Below, piece after piece: positions 9,277 to 19,185 of a DNA stretch of 19,185 bases. The stretch lies in NCBI GenBank assembly GCA_001970855.1, contig LSSN01000162.1, positions 6,810 through 25,994 on the forward strand, read 5' to 3'. The translations under genes and the position numbers were made by a program. Positions within the stretch are counted from its first letter, which is position 1. Every line of letters begins with the position of its first letter. Below the pieces are notes generated by a model. It was given only the letters and a program-made list of their open reading frames with translations. It did no database searches and was not told the DNA's origin. The stretch comes from Smittium culicis (lineage: Eukaryota > Kickxellomycota > Harpellomycetes > Harpellales > Legeriomycetaceae).

Positions 9277-9467
9277 CCCATTCATGAGCGGTTGGGTTTT
9301 TTTGAACTAACAAAATTATCTAACCAAATGACAAACTGATATGCCAATGTAGTAGGTTAATAGCTTTTAGGATATTAACTTAAACTCATCTAATAAAAAA
9401 ATTTTTTAAATTGGCTTATTCAATTATTATTTTTGACTATGATTACTAGTGTTGGCCCCGAAAATTT
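9277..9467 (+). mobile_element. piggyBac-type MITE, copy 4, strongly diverged
   Basis: TTAA at 9273-9276 is followed by CCCATTCATGAGCGGT, aligning with CCCTTTCATGTACGGT of copy 8. The interior has drifted, but the right end AGTGTTGGCCCCGAAAATT aligns with AGCGTTGAACGGGAAAGGG and meets TTAA at 9468-9471. It is probably the oldest or most mutated copy. Confidence 0.55.
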
Positions 9468-9471
9468 TTAA

Positions 9472-9660
9472 CACTTTCCCAGATGGTAGACAATTTTTGA
9501 TCTAATTGATATATCCAACTGTGTTCAATTAAAATACATTTATCCCGAGGTCTAAAAAAATATAGTTATATTGTAAAACAACAGCAAATAATAAACTTTC
9601 TTATAAATTATAATCGAATCATTAAATTAATTTTTTTAATGAGCGTTGAACGGGAAAGAG
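9472..9660 (+). mobile_element. piggyBac-type MITE, copy 5
   Basis: Starts CACTTTCCCAGATGGTAGAC right after TTAA at 9468-9471, which it shares with copy 4, and ends GAACGGGAAAGAG followed by ATAA, a one-base change from TTAA. It has GATATATCCAACTGTGTTC and CCCGAGGT internally, almost identical to copy 6. Confidence 0.85.
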
Positions 9661-9748
9661 ATAAGAGATAAAAATATTGACTCGTTTATTATTTACGAAA
9701 ATTTTCTATTTGTAGTTAAAAACCAACAATACAGCATTTAAATCGTAT

Positions 9749-9939
9749 CCCTTTCACGTACAACGCTCATTAAAAAAAATAATTTAATGATCCATTTATG
9801 ATTTATAAGAAAGTTTATTATTTGCATCTATAATACAATTTACTAATATTTATTTTTAAACCTCGGGATAAAAGTATTTTAATTGAACACAGTTGGATAT
9901 ATCAATTGGATCAAAAATAGCCTACCTCCCGGGAAAGGG
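9749..9939 (-). mobile_element. piggyBac-type MITE, copy 6
   Basis: Reversed copy from CCCTTTCACGTACAACGCTC to CTCCCGGGAAAGGG, followed by TTAA at 9940-9943. It is the near mirror image of copy 5, 88 bases away. A chance reading frame (9883-10086) runs out of it and is not a gene. Confidence 0.85.
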
Positions 9940-10070
9940 TTAATAGTTTACAGTGATGTTTTTTTTGTTAATATAATTGGATATATTCATATGGTTTGCT
10001 TCAAATCACACAATGTACTAACAAAGTATCGTATGGTTAGTTTCAAATATACTTATAAAAAAGTTACTAA

Positions 10071-10455
10071 TCCTTTACAGGGGTAGTAGACTGATTTTGG
10101 TCCACAAAAAACAGCCAAATGTACCTATTTAACCCTTTCATGTACGGTAGACTATTTTAGGTCTAGCAAATATATCCAACTATATTGTATAAAAATACTT
10201 TAATTCCAAAGTTAAGATAGTTATTGCTGTATTGTAAAATAGTAGCAAATATTAAACATGCTTATAAACCATAGACGAATCAATAAATTCGTATTTACTT
10301 TTAAGAGCGTCGGACGGGAAAGGGTTGAAATGATTTATTTTTGACACTCGCCCAGGCGTTAGTTTGTGTATGATAGCAGCAAATAGTATATCCACTTTTA
10401 AATTACTTTTGGATCGATAAGCTCATTTTTTTAAAGATTTTTTGACTGTAAGGGG
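10071..10455 (+). mobile_element. piggyBac-type MITE, copy 7, split by a nested copy
   Basis: The left part (10071-10128) reads TCCTTTACAGGGGTAGTAGA and ACAGCCAAATG, matching the left end of copy 9. The right part (10325-10455) has GATAGCAGCAAATAGTATA, GGATCGATAAGC and CATTTTTTTAAAGA before an AAGGGG end, matching the right half of copy 9. Removing copy 8 and one TTAA gives about 185 bases, the family length. The flanks CTAA (10067) and TCAA (10456) are decayed TTAA. Confidence 0.7.
10133..10324 (+). mobile_element. piggyBac-type MITE, copy 8, inserted in copy 7
   Basis: Begins CCCTTTCATGTACGGTAGAC after TTAA at 10129-10132 and ends GTCGGACGGGAAAGGG, followed by TTGA (10325-10328), a one-base change from TTAA. 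Its host sequence is copy 7, so it inserted later. Confidence 0.85.
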
Positions 10456-10638
10456 TCAAATGATCTTGAAAATATTTAACTATATAATTAGTGTAAGTGA
10501 ATTTTTTTTCTAAACCCTCATTTTAATACCTGCTGATAATTTTCAAATTTTTTAATATTGAAATTTAAAATTTGTTATATAATATTCCTAAAAAATGCAA
10601 TTCAAAGTCTGTATTCAGCTTTATTTGAAATAAATTAT

Positions 10639-10827
10639 CCCTTTCGCTGACGGTAGACTATTTTTGATCTACCAAATATAGCCAGATGCAATCAATAAAT
10701 TAAACATAATTCCTGGTCAATATAATTATTCTTTTGTTGAATAATAGAAGCAAACAATAAAGCTGCTTTTAAATCACTGGCGAATCATACAACTCAATTT
10801 TTTTAAAGAGTGTTGTATAGAAAAGTG
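10639..10827 (+). mobile_element. piggyBac-type MITE, copy 9
   Basis: Begins CCCTTTCGCTGACGGTAGAC with TATTTTTGATCTACCAAATA next, and ends in a mutated GTTGTATAGAAAAGTG. The flanks TTAT (10635) and TATA (10828) are both degraded TTAA. It is the last recognisable copy before the AT desert. Confidence 0.75.
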
Positions 10828-12915
10828 TATAATCAATATGGCTTTAAAATCTAAGGTATTTAAAATCAAATCAAATAAAAATATATGTAAAAAACTAACT
10901 CTTTCTATGTATTCTAATATAACTCACTCAATTAACTATAATTAACTTTTTTTTAGTAATCTTAAATATTTTAGTTGAAACATTGTTTAGGATTTATGTA
11001 AACTCATTTCCGTTTAAAAAATATTGTAAATTAATTCTATTTTGTCGCTCATTATATTACCCTTTTTGTGAAACAACAAATATAATATTCAATAATTTAA
11101 TTATAGAAATGTGATCTTTAGTCACAACTCTGTATTTAAGAATTACTGGTATTTTTTTATATTTTTAATTAATCAAAGTATAATGTTTCATGTGTAATAA
11201 CCAATATAATAGTCGTAAAATTAGTATGAATATTTAAAATGTGATATTCTGAAGGAAGAAAGCACTTTGCTGCAGCTTAAAATTATTGAGCGGATTGTTT
11301 TAATTTTTTTTTTATTATTGGCTGAACTAGAAAGTCATTTTGATTTTTCTATTAATTTATTTCATTTTAAAAGTATTATTTGCAACAAAAAAAAAAATAA
11401 TAAGTTTTTTTATTGGATAATAATTAAATATTAAATTTCAAACAGCGTAATTCATAATACATAAAAGTTCTTCAAAGTCAAAAATATCCTGTATGAATTT
11501 TATTTTTTACTTTTATTTTAAAGTCTTATGAAAATAGCGCTAATAATAAATAGTTTTATAAAAGCTATTTTATTTTGTCATTCTTCTAATAAAGGTGTAA
11601 ATGAGTATTAAATATGGATAATAATCGATAATATAACACTCTTAGCAATAAAATTTTAATAATTTTTTTTTGCTTTTCTACTAGTTTATATGAAATCAAT
11701 TATTCGGAGATATTTATAAGAAAACTAATATTTTATTGCGTCTAGTGTTGAATCTAACATTATAGAAACCTGTTTGCTAATTTTGATTAGCCATTTAAAT
11801 ATTACTTCTTATGAAAGAAACACCTATTAGTATAAAATCGACGGAAATATACTAGGTATTATCTTTTTTTTTCTAGTGATTTATAATCTGAGTAAATTAT
11901 TCAAAATATTTTATTTAAAAGTTTGGAAAATTCAATAATTCACTTTTCATTTCAGCTCTACGCATCTGGTTTTTTTTTTTTTTGCTTTAAATAAAGTTTC
12001 ATAATGTGAAAACAGCTTTTTAAACATCATGAACCTGGTATCTCAGCACCTCAAAAAAGGAATTGAATATGAATTGAACTATAAATTTATCGAAATTTTG
12101 AATTTAAAGATAATTTTTATTAGCTTTTACAAAAATATATGGTAAAAAAATGTGATCATAACTTGTAATTTTTTATTATTCAAGTCTCAAAAATTCCTTT
12201 ACATTTGTTTGGAGAACAATTGGATATTTATATACAGAAATTTAAAGAGAAAAAATAGATTGAATAAGCTGATTAATTAGTAGTTTTTTTCAAAAAATTT
12301 TATTACATTAAACAAATTTAATTATTTTATACCTTATAAAATACGAAAAATTATCTTTTTTTTAATAATTAATAAAAAATGAATTTTTATTATTTTATCT
12401 AATTGTCGATAATTCTTAGCAAGGGAAGATTAAATTAGTCAATAAATATTTGAAATCTAATATTTAATGATATTTATTTTTTTCTAAACGAAAAATATAG
12501 ATATTTTGAAGTTTATTTGTATAACACGCTATCTATCACCTAATAATTTATGTAATACTTTTATTTTCTTTAGAAAGTATTGAAAATAGAATATATAGTT
12601 AAATATTATAAAATTAATTTCATTAAATATTTCTTAAAATTTAGAAAATGCGGTTAATATATTGATGTATTTAATTTTTTTATTGTCATTGTTTTTACAT
12701 TACATAGATTATATTAAATCGAAATTAACAAAAAAAAGTTATAATAAATGATTTATGTTAATAGTCCTAAAGTATTTAAATTTATAGCATTATTATATAC
12801 TATGTAATATATTAATTTCATTTATTCTAAATAAATTTGTGTTTTAAAATATACAAAAAAAAGAATTTTTTTACTTAAAACATTTTTTTATAATAAGAAT
12901 TGGACATGTTAATTT

Positions 12916-12931
12916 ATTGTATTAATACAAT
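12916..12931. repeat. 16-bp perfect palindrome
   Basis: ATTGTATTAATACAAT is self-complementary. Its 12-base core TGTATTAATACA also occurs at 6889-6900. Function unknown. Confidence 0.6.
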
Positions 12932-15900
12932 CTATTCGTTATCTTTTTCACGTAGAATTTAAAAAATATCTATAACTAGGCGAGCGGAAGATATATCTAA
13001 TACTAATTTCCTACTCATCTACTTTACTTTTACTTTTAAATTTTATTTGAAAATATCATCGAACGAATTATCTATTAAACCCAATACCTTTATCTAATTC
13101 ACATAAGAATAATAATTTAAAATAAAAAAATTTAAGTAAAATAAACGAATAATTTCGAAATTCATCTTGAAAAAATCTTTTTTACATTAAAAATCTTTAG
13201 TCTTTAAATAAATTTTAATATTTCTAAATATGTATTCTACTTGAATTAATAGTTTGTTATCCCTAAATATATTATTAAAATCAATTTTATATTTTAATAT
13301 CCATCTAGGTGTCATTCTGCTCTCATTTAAATGATTTGTTGCGAATTTGGGTTATTTTTATCCTCTTTTGACTAAAAAAGTTAATTTTAAATTAATAAAA
13401 AAATAAACCCTAAAGAAAATATATTGCCCATTAACAAAATCTATTAAAAAAAATTTTTTTTTATTTTTTTTTACTATGATTTCTTATAAATATTAAATGT
13501 TTTCAATTTTTTAAAAGCGTGACTGAAAAAGGCCGATACAAGAGAACTTGGTTATTAATAGATCGCATCAATATTTTTTAAATAATATGATATATCTTTA
13601 TTATCAAATTATTTATTTTGCTAAGAATTTTATTTGATAGTAGATTTTAGACTCGAAATTTTTTTTCTGAAAGTCAATTTTCTTGATTAGTTTATTTGAA
13701 TATTAGATATTATTCTTTGAATTGACACGTTTATTATATTCATTCACTTTAGTCATTTTTTTAGATATGAGAGATGTCAAAATTTTTACTACATCGGATT
13801 GAAATAATAGATAAATTGATTTGCGTTAAAAAGATATTATAGCATAGTAAACAAAATTAATCTATATTGATAAAGATATCATCACCTTCTCTATAGGAAC
13901 ATCATTACTATTAATAATATGTATAAATTTTAATCATACTGTGAAAATAAAAGATAAATTAAGTCATCACCTCTCCAGAAATCAAGAATTTAGAAGTGTT
14001 CTTATAGAATCTGTAAATTATATAAGCGATTTTTTGGAGCGATATTTAATTATTTCATAATTTATATCTATTTTAACAAATAATCATAATAATTAATTTG
14101 ACTACCGGCTTTATTTGGAATGATTGTATATAAATTTAAGATTTTAAAGCTTTGTTGACTGAATTGATTATTATTGTTAAAATTTTCAAAAAAAAATTTT
14201 TTTATCGAAATTCAGAATTTAATAAATTATTAATTCTAAAATCGATCTGAATTCTTTATAAATTTTATTTCTTCAATATTTTTTCACAATAATTGGAATG
14301 GAATAGGCATAAGTATAGATTAAAAGTTTTTTTTTCAAAATCCTTATGAGAATCTTGTTAATTTTCTAGAAAATAACATTTAATTAATAGATCAAATTAC
14401 GGTGATAGCTTCAGGTCAATAATTATTGGTGATTAAAAAATATAGTAAATTTTTTCAATTTTATTCATTATTTAAAATTATGAAAAAAAATCATTTTAAA
14501 CAATTTCCTAATAGAAATTAACAATATGATACATTTAAATTCTATTTTAAATCTTTTCTTTTTAAAATTAAGTTAAAAATATCTATTTATATTACCATTG
14601 ATTATGAAAAAAAGAATTCAAATATATAATAGTTATTTTTTTTAATATTGTAAAAATTCCAAAAGATGATAATTTAAACCCTATATCATTTAAAAAAAAG
14701 CGATAAGGAAGCTTTATTGATATAAAAATTGAATTTCAGTGTTTTTTTTTTCCGACCCAAAATATTTGATAGCCCGGAATTTTATTAAATATATAAGATA
14801 TTTTTTTAAAACTTTATTATTCATAAACAAAAATTTTAATGAAGTTGAATATATTTTTCCAAGCTAAAATTTTAACTGCAGCAAAATAAGAAACACCAAA
14901 AGAAGATATTTTTTACTTTATTATTAGATCATCAATAAATATAATATCAATATTATAGATACTTAAATATCAAATAAGCAAACATAATGATATTCTAAAA
15001 TTAATAAAATAAAAACAAATCTTTCAACAGTAATGAAGTCATCTCAAGAAAACTTATAGTAGCTTTAGTTTTGGGCCAAAACTGAAAGGTATGAAAAAAA
15101 TATAAAAAAATTATCACATCTTATTATAATATTAAAATAAAATAAAATTTAATCAATTAAAAAATCGTTACAATCTGGATTAGAATTTATTAAATCATAA
15201 AAATTATCCAAAATTTTCATGAATTTTATCTTTAATTCAACTAAATTTATTGGTAATAATGTTAATTAGTCCTGAAAATCCATTTAGGTAATTTATATCA
15301 CATTAAATTTTTAAAATGAAGCTAGTTTTATGTAATGGTTTCAGATTGATAATTAACGATTAAGAGCAGTAAATACTGTGATTATATCTGTAAGTATCAT
15401 TAGTAAATTTTATAGTTAAAAAATTTCAAATTAATCTAAAGCTATTAATTATATTCACGAGTATCTTGTAAAAATTGCCGATTTTTGGATGGCAATTATT
15501 TCAGAATCTTTGATATTCCAGCTTTTTTTATTAATGTAACATTAGCCAATTAAAATATACATATTATTTTTCTAAAAGTCAATGAAAAAAGCATGTAGAT
15601 TTTATACGATTTGTACAATTTTTATTGTGTTTATAAAATCGAGAATAGTATTTAAATTATGATAAGTGAATTATTGCAATATAAAAAGCACTAGTGATAT
15701 TATTAGTTTAAATCGAATCTTTTCATTTAATACTTATTAATTAAACTATTATTTTAATATAATGATATTTAATAAGTTTGTATACTCTTATTATTTCAAT
15801 ATCTAAAGATTATGGGGAATAATATAAGTTTAAATATTGTAACTATGTTATTAAAAGCTTATTTTCTTCAAATATATTCAAGTTATTGGTGACAAAATAG

Positions 15901-18547
15901 TCTATATAATTGCCTAATGTAAAATTAATTATTTACAGATGATATAAGAGTATAATTAGTGTTTTTAAAATAATATATTATTCATAAATTTGTTATATAT
16001 TATTTATTTCAAAATGCAAAATTTATAAATATTTTCAAATGCGTTTTTATATGTAATAAGATTTTTCAATTTAATAGTATACTTAAAAAGCGTGAATTTA
16101 ATAACTTTTTTCAGAAAAATTAAAATTTTTGAATTAATATAAGAATAATTTCGAAAAAATATTATTTTATGAGGTCTATATAAAAAATTTTGATTTTTAT
16201 ACACAGCTTCTTGCTTTAACTGGGTCATTTCACTCCGTATAAATGTCAATAATCTAATTAAACTAAACAATAATTGATTTTACTACTAAAAATAATTATT
16301 TGTGATTAAATCGTATATTTTCAGCATAATATATACATTAATTAAGAACTCACGCTTACATAAACGTTGTTATTTTTTACTATGAAAATAATTTTAATTC
16401 AAATCAAATAAAGACAGTAATTCAAAACAGTATACATATTAAAAATTATTTAATTATATTAAAATTTTCAAGTATGAAATTTATTTATTACTATAATTTA
16501 AAAATATTATTATAGGTAATTATAATCAAAATTTAAATCAATTCGCCATTATTCATATTTTGTAAAAAAACAAAGTGCTCTTTGAGACACTTAAATAACT
16601 ATTTTTTTAATTTTTATAATAAAAACATTGAAATAAGTGGCAAAAAATATTTCATTATCCTAAAGACTTGTGTTCGTTTTTTATCTGAATTAATTCGAAT
16701 TATAGTGGAAACATGATTCTAATAACTCTTATATTAATCAAGATTTTATTATGTTTCCTAGTATAAATTTACATTTCTTAATACGCGATTAAATTTTCTG
16801 AAAACACTCATTAGACAACTATTTTTAATATTCAATGTCTTTTATAAATAATATTTAAATTATTCATATATGATATAATATTTTAATTTTAATTTTTTGG
16901 ATTAAATATATAATTATAAATGATTATACCTCGATTAATCTATCAATCAATATTTATATTTCAAAAATATTTCATCTTAGAAGCTTTTTAATTAAATATC
17001 TACCCTATTTAAATATTCATTTTCTAATTATTTAAAGTGTGTATATTTACGTATTTTTAATAATATAACTTTTTTTTTTTAGTAATAATCGTAAAATATA
17101 TTATTTAATCATACTTCAGAAAATATTTTATATAAAATAACAATGTAATATTGCATTTTTATTATTTATATTTATATTTTTATATTTGATCGAAGTTAAT
17201 ATGGCTAATATACCATAATTTCACACACCTTTAACCATTCCTACATTTTTATAGTAATAAGCTAAATCATTTGATCTAAAGTTAAAATGTCCTACTGATG
17301 GTATAATTTTTGAAAAAAAAACTAAAATCATATACAAAAATTTGCTTTTTTTACAAGCTTTACTAAATATATTTCTACATTTACACTATACTCTTAAAAA
17401 TTACTTTGATAGTCATAATTATCGGTATAAAATATAATGATACGAGAATATGTTGACCTAAAAATAGTTAAATTATATTCATTGTTCTCTTTAAGAAAAT
17501 TTATGAAAAAGAAGAAGAATAATAATAGTTTATATTTTGGGATTTCATCAAGCGATTTTTAGGGATTTATATAATTTCTATAATTCTTATTATTAACTTT
17601 TAACTGATGCTTTGTCATGTTAAGCTCGTTATTAATTAATTTTTTCAAATGGAAATGATCAAAAATAGTTTTAAATTCATTTCAAATATTTTATGACTAA
17701 GAATAAATCAAGAATATATATTAAACATTTTTTCAGTACCTTTCCATCCCGTCTTTTCATCACATCTTATTATTATAATATTAATTTAACAACACTAGAC
17801 TAGAATTTTTCACTCGCAATTTTTTTCAAATATAGATATTCATTGTTTTTAAATCACAAAAATATTATCATAATTATATTATGAATAAATTAAAAAACTT
17901 TAAATATTCATTAGCTGAACTACTCACGTTTTTAGATTTTCCGGTTTTTTAATGTAAATTAGTAGTCTCGCGAAATCATAATATCCTAGATCAAATATAA
18001 ATGTTTTATAATAAATTAATATTATTTATGATAAATTATTATAATGTGAACTAAAAACCTTATTTTTTTACAACAATTAATAGCATAAGTATCGTGATAT
18101 CTTGATTAAAATCTACTGTTATTGTTATTTATAAATTAGTAATATAATTTTTAAAGTGTTTCAAAAATTTTCAGGAATATACAAAGCATCTTTAAATATT
18201 AGATTTTATTTTTTATTTCTTTTCATATATTTGAAAATATATTTATAACTATAAGCCATTAAAAATTATCCAGGAAGTGTATATAGAATAAGATTAATCT
18301 AATTCTCAAATAATATTATACACAAAATAACTATGTGAAATTTTTTAATGGTTTTACCATAAATATCAGACTTTTTTACAAATTTTGTAAAATTAAATCG
18401 ATACTCATATAATTTTTTAAGTCACAAAAGAATTTTAATACACTGATACCAATTAATAATTGTAATTTGGGAAATGCATAGCGGTTTATATAACTTAGCT
18501 TTTAAAATAACCCAGAAAAAGCTCAAAAAGAATTTTAATAAAAAATT

Positions 18548-18576
18548 AGTATCTTGATAGCTTCAATCAAGATACT
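18548..18576. repeat. Hairpin with perfect 10-bp arms
   Basis: AGTATCTTGA (18548-18557) and TCAAGATACT (18567-18576) are exact reverse complements around a 9-base loop, TAGCTTCAA. There is no adjacent gene to which it could act as terminator. Confidence 0.6.
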
Positions 18577-19185
18577 TTGATATTATTTATTTATGATTTG
18601 TTTCGTTCCGATAAAATTTTGATATATATTACCCCTATAGTATTTAATTCTAAAAAATATGTTCAAAAAAAAAAAATAACCATATAAATTAATAATTTTA
18701 CATATATTTCATTTTTATTAAATTCACAATTAAAAAATATAATCTATATAGTTTTCTGATCCAAATATAGGGTTTATATAGAGATTTTTCTCGTATAAAT
18801 TATAATTATGAGATTATTGATTGTAAATACCAAGAGGAATTATTTTTGATAGTTATATATGTTAAGTTTTTTGTTATGTAAATATAGCACATACTATTTA
18901 TATTGAATTTAAGTCGGTGTTCAGCTAAATTAAAATAAAAATAGCCCCTTTATGCCTTATAATCTTCCAGATTGAGGTTTTGTCATTTATAACTTCAAAT
19001 ATTTTATTTTATTTTTAATTCAGATGTTTATGAAATTAATTGGTCAATAAATCGTAAAAAATTAAATGTTGGTTCTTTTTTCTACAAAATCTTATATTTT
19101 ACATTATTTAAATAATCGAACTTTTATAGGATCTTAATTCTTATTAACTTGTTAATTAATTATATAAAATTATATAAATATATAT

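Larger units (their letters stand above)
9472..9939. repeat. Large inverted repeat made by MITE copies 5 and 6
   Basis: Two arms of about 190 bases with an 88-base spacer (9661-9748). The arms share long identical stretches, for example around 9508-9530 and 9880-9902. Single strands could form a long hairpin. Confidence 0.8.
10828..19185. other. 8.4-kb AT-rich desert without supported genes
   Basis: In four 60-base lines counted by hand, GC ran from 10% to about 27% (lines at 12601, 15061, 17161, 18661), lower than the MITE cluster's 25% in one line. No coding frame is convincing on either strand; the longest, 88 codons at 16004-16270 (-), has the Lys/Ile/Phe/Tyr bias of chance AT-rich frames. 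I saw no tRNA, rRNA, MITE copy or tandem array. Possible natures are an AT isochore of decayed repeats, centromere or subtelomere flank, or simply long spacer. Confidence 0.6.

Noticed and set aside
16004..16270. 88-codon frame on the minus strand in the AT desert
   Set aside because: Lys/Ile/Phe/Tyr/Asn bias follows base composition. A rough estimate with about 10% stop codons gives a fair chance of one such frame in this stretch.

Overview
The window looks like nuclear DNA of an AT-rich fungus. The main gene is a eukaryotic THO/TREX subunit (Tho2/THOC2), read without introns and heavy in Asn/Ser/Lys. The second gene is a small, intron-free Ser/Asn-rich protein. An early-diverging lineage such as Kickxellomycotina (Smittium and relatives) would fit the intron-poor, N-rich coding and the AT-rich spacers, but that placement is an impression from composition only.

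Layout. (1) Bases 2-4078 (+): 3' part of a Tho2 gene whose 5' end lies outside the window; it holds the conserved C-terminal Tho2 domain and a very long disordered, basic, Asn-rich tail. (2) Bases 4079-5510: convergent intergenic region. It contains an unexpected island of about 45% GC (about 4441-4885) with several hairpins and no credible reading frame, then a 53-codon ORF that ends 16 bases before a 19-A run. (3) Bases 5511-6158 (-): a 215-residue disordered protein with a distinctive C-terminal motif. (4) Bases 6159-7450: AT-rich spacer with no supported gene. (5) Bases 7451-10827: a cluster of nine copies of one roughly 190-bp non-autonomous transposon. Copies start CCCTTTC, end GAAAGGG and sit at TTAA sites, as expected for piggyBac-type MITEs. 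One copy is nested inside another, two copies share a TTAA, and two form a large inverted pair. (6) Bases 10828-19185: a very AT-rich desert (about 10-27% GC in the lines I counted by hand) with no supported gene.

The genes show no operon-like relationship. The two genes converge and are probably independent. The most interesting material is non-coding: the GC island between the two genes, and the TTAA-flanked MITE family, which I did not match to any named family. No transposase, rRNA, tRNA or CRISPR array was found.
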